Source of the DNA: Pseudomonadota bacterium | GTDB taxonomy: Bacteria; Myxococcota; Myxococcia; Myxococcales; Anaeromyxobacteraceae | Length of the DNA stretch: 5,412 bases | Reading direction: 5' to 3' | Assembly: GCA_023411405.1 (NCBI GenBank) | Contig: JAEYOU010000586.1 | Location: forward strand, 1-5,412 | In this document: positions 1-5,412 of the stretch, in pieces | How the letters are laid out: every line of letters starts with the position of its first letter | How positions within the stretch are numbered: position 1 is the stretch's first letter | Position numbers and translations under genes: made by a program | Notes under the pieces: generated by a model | What the model saw: the letters and a program-made list of their open reading frames with translations, nothing else | Database searches by the model: none | Told to the model about the DNA's origin: nothing

Positions 1-203
1 CCCTGCACCCGACCGACCTCCTCGCCCGCGTGGCCGAGGCCGAGACGCTCGCCGTCCTCCTGCAGGACGCCGCCCGGTTCGACGCGCTCCTCGCCGAGGT
101 GGCGGCCTTCGCGCTCGAGCAGGACCCGCCCCGGGCGCCCGAGAACCGGGTCGCGAAGCGGCTCGCGGCGGAGCTCGGGACGCGCCGGCCGCGCCTGTTC
201 TGA
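1..203 (+). CDS. C-terminal fragment of an unidentified protein (5' end outside window)
   Basis: The frame starting at base 3 is open for 66 codons and ends in TGA at 201-203; the start lies left of the window. Every one of these codons ends in G or C, which matches the real genes here and is the main argument that the frame is coding. The visible tail is rich in Ala, Leu, Arg and Glu and reads as two or three amphipathic helices (for example LARVAEAETLAVLLQDAARF, then RFDALLAEVAAFALEQD). A proline-rich linker (DPPRAPENR) and a basic end (RLAAELGTRRPRLF) follow. There is no membrane segment, metal-binding motif or catalytic motif in the part seen. I do not recognise the family and assign no function. 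The gene converges on the DUF3108 gene, with 12 bp between their stop codons. Confidence 0.7.
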   Translation, partial: LHPTDLLARVAEAETLAVLLQDAARFDALLAEVAAFALEQDPPRAPENRVAKRLAAELGTRRPRLF

Positions 204-207
204 CGGG

Positions 208-231
208 GGCGCGCCTCAGTCCCGCCGCGCC
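208..231. terminator. Weak hairpin at the convergent gene junction, possible terminator
   Basis: GGCGCG at 208-213 pairs with CGCGCC at 226-231 around a 12-base loop. The structure sits where two genes converge. Its right arm lies inside the last codons of the - strand gene. No T-run follows on either strand, so it does not fit a classical intrinsic terminator, and in DNA this GC-rich a 6-bp stem can occur by chance. Confidence 0.2.
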
Positions 232-956
232 GTGTCGGCGGGCACGTCCCCCGCCTCGTACGACCGCAGCTCGCCGACGGCGGAGCCGAACGAGAAGTCG
301 GTCGTGAGCTTCACCACGATGCGGCGCGGGTCGTCCGAGAGCCACAGGTACGTCGGCTTCTTCTCGCTGAACTTGCCGGTGAACCCGGTCGGCACGCGGA
401 TCTTGAGCGCCGGGAACGTGCCCGCCTTGGTCTTCACCGTCTCGCGCTTCATCACCTCGACGATGACGTCGCGGAGCTGGACGCCCGAGAGGACCGGGAA
501 CGTGCGGCGGTCGCCCGGCGCGAGCGGCATCCGACGGAGCTGGAACACGAGCGCCACGAAGTCGACCACGTCCGGCGGGATCGCCGTCCGCTTGGTCAGG
601 ACGCGCTTCCCGCGCTCGACGAGGACCGCCTCCCCCTTCTCCCGGTCGTAGTCCGTCGTGTCGAGGTGCTTCCAGTTCCGCTCCCGCTGGTTGATGACGA
701 ACCGGGTGGGGAGGCCCGACCTCGGCTCGAGGTGGCTCGTGAGCTCCTGGCGGAAGGAGTAGACCGCGTTCGCGACACCGGTCGTGTGCGCCTCGAGCCG
801 GATCGGGACGCCGAACAGGCCGGGGTCGCCCACCTCGATGGTCGCCGTCCCCATGCGCATGCCCATGAGGTCGATGCTGAACCGCATGCGCTCACCCGGG
901 GCGTACGGCGGCGGGAGGAGCGCCGAGGCGGCGAGGAGGAGGGGGACGAGGTTCAT
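216..956 (-). CDS. DUF3108 domain protein, predicted exported
   Basis: This encodes 246 residues from the ATG at 956-954. After a hydrophobic N-terminus (MNLVPLLLAASALLPPP, a probable but atypical signal peptide with no basic n-region) comes a DUF3108-like fold. Its opening strand is GERMRFSIDLMGMRMGTATIEV at about residues 21-42. Its conserved C-terminal part has KTKAGTFPALKI at about 175-186 and TYLWLSDDPRRIVVKL at about 202-217, ending FGSAVGELRSY near 223-233. These match the family's 'AGxFxALK' and 'WLSDDxRR' signatures as I know them. DUF3108 proteins are beta-rich envelope proteins of about 230-270 residues with no established reaction. A GTG at 992-990 would add 12 residues (MERLRVPGAGAA); I prefer the ATG because the hydrophobic segment then starts the protein. 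Shine-Dalgarno support is weak for both (GCAGG 7 bases before the ATG). The protein has no cysteine. It is transcribed away from the efflux genes, and any functional link to them is unknown. Confidence 0.85.
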   Translation of the reverse strand: MNLVPLLLAASALLPPPYAPGERMRFSIDLMGMRMGTATIEVGDPGLFGVPIRLEAHTTGVANAVYSFRQELTSHLEPRSGLPTRFVINQRERNWKHLDTTDYDREKGEAVLVERGKRVLTKRTAIPPDVVDFVALVFQLRRMPLAPGDRRTFPVLSGVQLRDVIVEVMKRETVKTKAGTFPALKIRVPTGFTGKFSEKKPTYLWLSDDPRRIVVKLTTDFSFGSAVGELRSYEAGDVPADTARRD

Positions 957-1068
957 GGCGGCGCCTGCACCGGGAACCCTTAAGCGCTCCACGTGGGACC
1001 TGCACGGCGTACCGGATGAGTGCGCCGCCGCGACCGCCCGCCGCGTCCCCCCGCTGGGTTTCGATGAA

Positions 1069-1099
1069 GTTCACGTTTGTTCACGGTCCACACACGTGA
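1069..1099. promoter_or_regulatory. Candidate operator: repeated TCACG/CGTGA half-sites
   Basis: GTTCACG occurs at 1069-1075 and again at 1079-1085, exactly 10 bp apart, so both copies face the same side of the helix. A reversed copy, CGTGA at 1095-1099, forms an inverted repeat with TCACG at 1081-1085 (5-bp arms, 9-bp spacer) and overlaps the palindrome CACGTG at 1093-1098. The cluster lies 66-96 bp upstream of the adaptor start, in the least GC-rich part of the intergenic region. The position suits a repressor or activator of the pump genes; RND operons are often controlled by TetR-, MarR- or LysR-type regulators. No regulator gene is in the window, so the binding protein is unknown and the role is inferred. 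Confidence 0.4.
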
Positions 1100-1103
1100 T
1101 CCG

Positions 1104-1116
1104 CGGGCGAAGCCCG
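1104..1116 (+). other. Small GC hairpin with GAA loop in the probable leader
   Basis: CGGGC at 1104-1108 pairs with GCCCG at 1112-1116 around a GAA loop. The core is GCGAAGC, a sequence known to form an unusually stable mini-hairpin as single-stranded DNA. It lies 48 bases upstream of the adaptor start and would be in the mRNA leader if transcription starts near the half-site cluster. No T-run follows, so it is not a terminator. It may be incidental in DNA of this composition. Confidence 0.25.
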
Positions 1117-1153
1117 GCGCTCCGGCATAAGCAGAGCCGTCATCCAAGGTCGG

Positions 1154-1157
1154 GGAG
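1154..1157 (+). promoter_or_regulatory. Shine-Dalgarno site that fixes the adaptor start
   Basis: GGAG within CGGGGAGTGG ends 7 bases before the ATG at 1165. It is the best ribosome-binding site near the start of this frame. The same frame is open upstream to 784, but that extension runs antisense through the DUF3108 gene and would bury the membrane anchor in the middle of the protein, so the start at 1165 is strongly preferred. Confidence 0.7.
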
Positions 1158-1164
1158 TGGAACC

Positions 1165-2301
1165 ATGAAGACGAAGACCAAGCTCTGGATCGCGATCCCG
1201 GTGGGGCTCGTCCTGCTCGTCGGCGCCCTCGGGGGCGTCAAGGCCGCCCAGATCGGCGCGATGATCAAGGCCGGCGCCTCGTTCGCGCCGCCCCCCGAGT
1301 CGGTGACCTCCGCGTCGGTGCAGGCGACCGAGTGGGTCGCGACGCGGAGCGCGATCGGGAGCCTCGTCGCGGCGCGCGGCGTCACGCTCGGCGCCGAGGT
1401 CCCGGGGCTCGTCCGGGAGATCTCGTTCGAGTCGGGCGCCGCGGTGCGCGAGGGCGCGGTGCTCGTCCGGCTCGACACCTCCGCCGAGCGGGCGCAGCTC
1501 GAGGCGGCCGAGGCCGACGCCGCGCTCGCCCAGCTCAACCTCGACCGGGCCCAGAGCCTCCGGAAGGCGGAGTCCAACGCGCCCGCCGACCTCGACGCCG
1601 CCGAGGCCCGCGCCAAGCAGGCCGCCGCGGCGGTCGCGACGCTCCGGGCGACGATCGCCAAGAAGACCATCCGTGCCCCGTTCGCCGGCCGCATGTCGAT
1701 CCGCCAGATCGAGGTCGGCCAGGTGCTCGCCGCGGGCACGCCGATCGCCACCCTCCAGTCGGTGACGCCCATCCACGCCGACTTCTGGCTCCCGCAGCAG
1801 GCGCTCGCCGACCTGCAGCTCGGCCAGGCCGTGCGCCTCCGCACCGACACGTTCCCGGACGCCACCTGGAAGGGCGAGATCACCGCCATCAACCCTGGGG
1901 TGGACGAGGCGACGCGCAACGTGAAGGTCCGGGCGACGTTCCAGAACGCCGACGGCCGCCTGCGGGCGGGCATGTTCGCGAACGTCGAGGTGCGCTCGAA
2001 CGAGAAGCGCCAGGTGGTCCTCATCCCGATGACGTCGGTGCTCTTCGCGCCGTACGGCGACACGGTCTTCCTCCTCGAGCAGCGGAAGGACGAGGCCGGG
2101 AAGGATCAGCTCACGGTGAAGCAGCAGTTCGTCCGCCTCGGCGAGCGCCGCGGCGACTTCGTCGCGGTCACGTCCGGCGTCGAGCCGGGGCAGCAGGTCG
2201 TCTCCAGCGGCGCGTTCAAGCTGCGCAACGGGATGGCCGTGGCGGTGAACAACGCGCTCGCCCCGAAGGCGCAGCTCGAGCCCACCCCGTCGGAGCGCTG
2301 A
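1165..2301 (+). CDS. RND efflux periplasmic adaptor subunit (membrane fusion protein, HlyD/AcrA family)
   Basis: This encodes 378 residues, a normal length for the family. It is the periplasmic bridge of a tripartite pump, connecting the inner-membrane RND permease to an outer-membrane channel. A basic N-terminus (MKTKTK) and one hydrophobic segment at about 7-24 anchor it. There is no lipobox and no cysteine at all, so it is membrane-anchored and not a lipoprotein. The first lipoyl half-motif is at about 73-104 (GAEVPGLVREISFESGAAVREGAVLVRLD). An alpha-helical hairpin follows at about 105-165, rich in Ala, Glu and Gln. The second lipoyl half is at about 167-197, with the family signature IRAPFAGR at 169-176 and VGQVLAAGTPIATL. 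The beta-barrel domain is at about 203-277 and the membrane-proximal domain at about 283-360 (VLIPMTSVLF, then VTSGVEPGQQVVSSGAFKLRNGM). The permease gene follows after 7 bp, which indicates one operon. It resembles MexH-type adaptors, but the substrate cannot be read from the sequence. Confidence 0.95.
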   Translation: MKTKTKLWIAIPVGLVLLVGALGGVKAAQIGAMIKAGASFAPPPESVTSASVQATEWVATRSAIGSLVAARGVTLGAEVPGLVREISFESGAAVREGAVLVRLDTSAERAQLEAAEADAALAQLNLDRAQSLRKAESNAPADLDAAEARAKQAAAAVATLRATIAKKTIRAPFAGRMSIRQIEVGQVLAAGTPIATLQSVTPIHADFWLPQQALADLQLGQAVRLRTDTFPDATWKGEITAINPGVDEATRNVKVRATFQNADGRLRAGMFANVEVRSNEKRQVVLIPMTSVLFAPYGDTVFLLEQRKDEAGKDQLTVKQQFVRLGERRGDFVAVTSGVEPGQQVVSSGAFKLRNGMAVAVNNALAPKAQLEPTPSER

Positions 2302-2303
2302 GG
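2300..2303 (+). promoter_or_regulatory. Ribosome-binding site overlapping the adaptor stop codon
   Basis: GAGG at 2300-2303 shares its first two bases with the adaptor's TGA stop (2299-2301) and ends 5 bases before the permease ATG at 2309. This layout suggests translational coupling, with ribosomes finishing the adaptor able to start the permease directly, and so matched expression of the two subunits. Confidence 0.55.
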
Positions 2304-2308
2304 CCGCC

Positions 2309-5300
2309 ATGTCGTTCACCGATCTGTTCATCCGGCGGCCCGTCGTGGCCGTCGTGGTCAACCTGCTCATCGTGATCGCCGGGGTGCAGGCGATCCGGTC
2401 GCTCAACGTCCGCCAGTACCCCAAGAGCGAGAACGCCGCGGTGACGGTCACGACCGCGTACGTCGGCGCGAACGCGGACCTCGTGCGCGGCTTCGTCACC
2501 GTGCCGCTCGAGCGCGTGATCGCCGCCGCGGACGGCATCGACTACATCGAGTCGGAGAGCAAGCTCGGCCTCTCCACGATCAAGGCCCACCTCAAGCTCA
2601 ACTACGACTCCACCAAGGCGCTCGCCGAGGTGAGCTCCAAGGTCGATCAGGTCCGGCGCGACCTGCCGCCCGAGGCCGAGGTCCCGATCCTCAACATCGA
2701 GTCCTCCGACACGCAGTTCGCCTCGGCCTACCTCAGCTTCTCGTCCGAGGTCCTCAAGCAGAACGAGATCACCGACTACCTGGTCCGGGTGGTCCAGCCG
2801 CGGCTCTCGGCGGTCGAGGGCGTGCAGCGCGCCGACATCCTCGGCGCCCGCACGTTCGCGATGCGCATCTGGCTCAAGCCCGACCGGATGGCGGCGCTCA
2901 ACATCGCGCCGGCGCAGGTCCGCGCGGCGCTGGCCCAGAACAACTTCCTCGCCGCGGTGGGCCAGACCAAGGGCTCCCTCGTCCAGGTGAACCTGACGGC
3001 GAACACGGATCTCCGTTCGGTGAAGGAGTTCCAGCAGCTCGTCGTGCGGGAGCAGAACGGGGTCGTGGTCCGGCTCGGCGACGTCGCCGACGTGGCGATG
3101 GGCGCCGAGGACTACGACAGCATGGTGAACTTCAACGGCCAGACCGCCGTGTTCATGGGCATCTGGCCGCTCCCGAACGCCAACGCCCTCGACGTCATCC
3201 AGAGCATCCGCACCGAGCTCGACGCCGTCCAGAAGGAGATGCCGGAGCAGCTCCAGGCGCGCGTGGCGTACGACGGCACGAGCTACATCCGCAGCGCCAT
3301 CCGCGACGTCCAGAAGACGCTCGGCGAGACGCTGCTGATCGTGGTGATCGTCATCTTCCTCTTCCTCGGGTCGCTCCGGTCGGTCCTCGTCCCGGTGGTG
3401 GCCATCCCGGTGTCGCTCATCGGCGCCGTCTTCCTCATGCAGACGTTCGGGTTCACCCTGAACCTGCTCACGCTCCTTGCGATCGTGCTCTCGGTCGGCC
3501 TCGTCGTCGACGACGCCATCGTCGTGGTGGAGAACGTCGAGCGCCACCTGCGCGAGGGGAAGACGCGCACGGAGGCGGCGCTCCTGGGCGCGCGCGAGCT
3601 GGTCGGGCCGATCATCGCGATGACCATCACGCTCGCCGCGGTGTACGCCCCGATCGCCTTCCAGGGCGGCCTCACCGGCTCGCTCTTCCGCGAGTTCGCG
3701 CTCACCCTCGCCGGCGCCGTCACGATCTCCGGGATCGTCGCCCTCACGCTCTCGCCGGTCATGTCGGCGAGGCTCCTGCGCGCCGGGCACGAGCAGCACG
3801 GCTTCGCCGGGCTCGTGAACCGCGGGTTCGAGCGGCTCAAGGCCACCTACGCCCGCCACCTCGACGTGTCGTTCCAGGCGCGCGGCGCGATCTACGTGGC
3901 CTGGGTGGTGGTGAGCCTCCTCGCGGTGGCCATGTTCAGGCTCTCGGCGCGCGAGCTCGCGCCCACGGAGGACCAGGGGGTCGTGTTCGGCATCGTGAAC
4001 ACGCCCTCCAACTCCACGCTCGACCAGCTCACCCCCGCGACCAAGGCCGTGCACCAGGCGGTCTCGAGCCTCCCCGAGTCCAACTTCGTCTTCCAGATCA
4101 CCTTCCCCAACGGCGGGTTCTGGGGCATGGGCCTCAAGCCCTGGGACGAGCGGGAGCGCTCCGCGTTCGAGATCCAGCCCGAGGTGCAGGGGAAGGTGCA
4201 CCCGATCGCCCCCATCCAGACGTTCCCCATCCTCCCGCCGGCGCTGCCGGGCGGCGGCCAGTTCCCGGTCGAGCTCGTGCTCGCCTCGACCGCCGAGCCC
4301 GCCGAGATCCTCCGGTTCGCGGAGCAGCTCCAGCAGAAGGCGATGGAGAGCGGGATGTTCGCCTTCCCGCCCCTCGTCGATCTCAAGCTCGACCAGCCGC
4401 AGTCCGAGATCGTGATCGATCGCGACAAGGTGGCGGAGCTGGGCCTCAACCTCCAGCAGGTCGGCCAGGACCTCGGCGCCGCGGTGGGCGGAAACTTCGT
4501 GAACCGCTTCAGCGTCGCCGGGCGGAGCTACAAGGTCATCCCGCAGGTGAGCCAGACGGAGCGGCTCAACCCGGAGCAGCTCAAGGACATCTACGTCACC
4601 GGGCCCGGCGGGACGCTCGTCTCGCTCGCCTCGATCGCCACGATCCGCGACAGCGTCACCGCGCGCGCGCTCAACCGCTTCCAGCAGCTCAACTCCGTCA
4701 AGATCAGCGGCGTCGCGATCCGGCCGCTCGACGAGGCGCTCACCTTCCTCGAGGACGAGGCGGCCAAGATCCTCCCGAAGGGCTACACGCTCGACTACAC
4801 CGGCGAGTCGCGGCAGCTCCGCGTCGAGGGGAACCGGTTCGTCTCCGCGTTCTTGCTGGCGATCCTCCTCATCTTCCTGGTGCTCGCGGCGCAGTTCAAC
4901 AGCTTCCGGGACCCGTTCGTCATCCTCGCCGGCTCCGTGCCCCTCGGCATGTTCGGCGCGATGGCGGTGACGTTCCTCAAGATGCCCAACCCGAACATGC
5001 CGTTCTGGACCGACGGCTTCACGACCACCCTGAACGTGTACTCGCAGGTGGGCCTCGTGACGCTGGTGGGCCTCGTCTCGAAGAACGGGATCCTGATCGT
5101 GGACTTCGCGAACCGGCTCCAGGAGGAGGGGCTCTCGAAGGTCGACGCCGTGCGCCAGGCGGCGGTGACCCGCCTGCGCCCCATCCTCATGACCAGCGTC
5201 GCCACCGTGTTCGGCCACTTCCCCCTGACGCTCGTCACCGGCCCCGGCGCGAAGGCCCGCAACAGCATCGGCCTCGTGCTCGTGACCGGGATGATCATCG

Positions 5301-5412
5301 GGACGGCGTTCACGCTCTTCTTCGTCCCGGCCATCTACCTCCTCATCGCGAAGGACCGGAAGAAGGCCCACGCCCGCGCCGCCGCGGCGGGCAGCGCGGC
5401 GCGGCACGGGGA
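2309..5412 (+). CDS. HAE1-type RND efflux permease (AcrB/MexI-like), 3' end outside window
   Basis: This is the inner-membrane proton-driven pump; 1,034 codons are visible with no stop. AcrB has 1,049 residues and the frame is already in a basic, Ala-rich tail after TM12, so only the extreme C-terminus should be missing. The start MSFTDLFIRRPVVAVVV is the typical RND opening with TM1 at about 10-28. A large periplasmic porter loop follows to about 335, then TM2 from about 340. TM4 carries the proton-relay pair D401-D402 in VGLVVDDAIVVVENVE (AcrB D407/D408). TM7 is at about 528-547, followed by ELAPTEDQG at 549-557 and the second porter loop, which contains KPWDERERS. TM8 is at about 845-865. 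TM10 has K925 in GLVSKNGILIVDFAN (AcrB K940) and TM11 has T962 in RLRPILMTS (AcrB T978). All relay residues are intact, so it should be active. The Asp pair and porter features indicate drug/organic-compound export (HAE1) and not metal export. It is the partner of the adaptor just upstream. The outer-membrane channel gene is not visible. Confidence 0.96.
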   Translation, partial: MSFTDLFIRRPVVAVVVNLLIVIAGVQAIRSLNVRQYPKSENAAVTVTTAYVGANADLVRGFVTVPLERVIAAADGIDYIESESKLGLSTIKAHLKLNYDSTKALAEVSSKVDQVRRDLPPEAEVPILNIESSDTQFASAYLSFSSEVLKQNEITDYLVRVVQPRLSAVEGVQRADILGARTFAMRIWLKPDRMAALNIAPAQVRAALAQNNFLAAVGQTKGSLVQVNLTANTDLRSVKEFQQLVVREQNGVVVRLGDVADVAMGAEDYDSMVNFNGQTAVFMGIWPLPNANALDVIQSIRTELDAVQKEMPEQLQARVAYDGTSYIRSAIRDVQKTLGETLLIVVIVIFLFLGSLRSVLVPVVAIPVSLIGAVFLMQTFGFTLNLLTLLAIVLSVGLVVDDAIVVVENVERHLREGKTRTEAALLGARELVGPIIAMTITLAAVYAPIAFQGGLTGSLFREFALTLAGAVTISGIVALTLSPVMSARLLRAGHEQHGFAGLVNRGFERLKATYARHLDVSFQARGAIYVAWVVVSLLAVAMFRLSARELAPTEDQGVVFGIVNTPSNSTLDQLTPATKAVHQAVSSLPESNFVFQITFPNGGFWGMGLKPWDERERSAFEIQPEVQGKVHPIAPIQTFPILPPALPGGGQFPVELVLASTAEPAEILRFAEQLQQKAMESGMFAFPPLVDLKLDQPQSEIVIDRDKVAELGLNLQQVGQDLGAAVGGNFVNRFSVAGRSYKVIPQVSQTERLNPEQLKDIYVTGPGGTLVSLASIATIRDSVTARALNRFQQLNSVKISGVAIRPLDEALTFLEDEAAKILPKGYTLDYTGESRQLRVEGNRFVSAFLLAILLIFLVLAAQFNSFRDPFVILAGSVPLGMFGAMAVTFLKMPNPNMPFWTDGFTTTLNVYSQVGLVTLVGLVSKNGILIVDFANRLQEEGLSKVDAVRQAAVTRLRPILMTSVATVFGHFPLTLVTGPGAKARNSIGLVLVTGMIIGTAFTLFFVPAIYLLIAKDRKKAHARAAAAGSAARHG

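Larger units (their letters stand above)
957..1164. other. Divergent intergenic region between DUF3108 gene and efflux operon
   Basis: These 208 bp separate two divergent genes and must hold the promoters of both. The left half is GC-rich and featureless apart from an 8-bp palindrome, CCACGTGG, at 989-996. The stretch from about 1057 to 1100 is clearly less GC-rich and carries repeated half-sites (separate entry). I could not place a convincing sigma-70 -35/-10 pair with normal spacing on either strand. A GCATAA-like element at 1125-1130 is the only -10-like sequence on the + strand and it lacks a partner. A short - strand frame (892-1074) crosses this region but looks like a shadow frame. 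No tRNA, small RNA or riboswitch was recognised. Confidence 0.6.

Noticed and set aside
232..983. Overlapping frames on both strands opposite or shifted from the DUF3108 gene (232-651 +, 666-983 +, 596-895 -)
   Set aside because: All are Ser/Arg- or Arg/Glu-rich shadow products. The DUF3108 frame has the family's conserved motifs.
892..1074. 60-codon frame on the - strand crossing the intergenic region
   Set aside because: It overlaps the start of the DUF3108 gene out of frame, is Arg/Pro/Gly-rich, and has no homology signal or convincing ribosome site.
784..1164. 127-codon upstream extension of the adaptor frame
   Set aside because: It runs antisense through the start of the DUF3108 gene, would displace the N-terminal membrane anchor, and a good ribosome site precedes the ATG at 1165.
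1332..2375. Second + strand frame of about 347 codons overlapping the adaptor
   Set aside because: The product is Arg/Gly/Pro/Ala-rich and low complexity, shifted relative to the real adaptor frame, with no family resemblance.
1081..2538. Antisense open frame of about 485 codons across the adaptor gene
   Set aside because: It has a low-complexity Arg/Glu/Asp/Leu composition and no motifs, and it overlaps a convincing membrane fusion protein. It is a shadow frame.
4659..4673. Alternating GC run near 4661-4670 as a possible Z-DNA or repeat element
   Set aside because: It is only about ten bases long, inside coding sequence (Thr-Ala-Arg-Ala-Leu codons), and is expected from the base composition.
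2216..5407. Antisense open frame of about 1,063 codons on the - strand, opposite the permease
   Set aside because: It is the mirror of a GC-rich gene whose codons end in G/C, which removes stops on the opposite strand. The product is an extreme Arg/Glu/Asp/His/Gly-rich sequence with no recognisable domain, and the + strand encodes a clear RND permease with all key residues intact.

Overview
This window is very GC-rich. Its reading frames end almost every codon in G or C, the pattern of a high-GC proteobacterium or myxobacterium. An Anaeromyxobacter- or Myxococcota-like source is my best guess. That rests on composition, on the DUF3108 protein and on general resemblance, not on a marker gene. 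I see no mobile elements, CRISPR arrays, tRNAs or rRNAs.

Layout. (1) Bases 1-203 hold the last 66 codons of an unidentified gene on the + strand. (2) A DUF3108-type predicted envelope protein runs toward it on the - strand (216-956), with only 12 bp between the two stop codons. (3) A 208-bp divergent intergenic region (957-1164) contains a cluster of TCACG/CGTGA half-sites that looks like an operator. (4) Rightward from there lies a two-gene unit: an RND periplasmic adaptor (membrane fusion protein, 1165-2301) and, 7 bp later, an HAE1-type RND inner-membrane permease (2309 to the window end). The permease is 1,034 codons long here and is cut just short of its natural stop.

How the genes work together. 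The adaptor is anchored in the inner membrane and bridges the proton-driven permease to an outer-membrane TolC/OprM-type channel. The pair would export small hydrophobic or amphiphilic compounds. The resemblance is closest to MexH/MexI-type pairs, judged from memory of those sequences and not from a search. No outer-membrane factor or regulator is inside the window; a channel gene could lie just past the right edge. The DUF3108 gene is divergent from the pump and may share its control region, but nothing visible links its function to efflux.

I found no clear new biological system. The points most worth checking are the repeated half-sites in the divergent intergenic region and a longer loop before TM10 of the permease. 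The very long antisense reading frames are shadows produced by the GC-rich codon usage.
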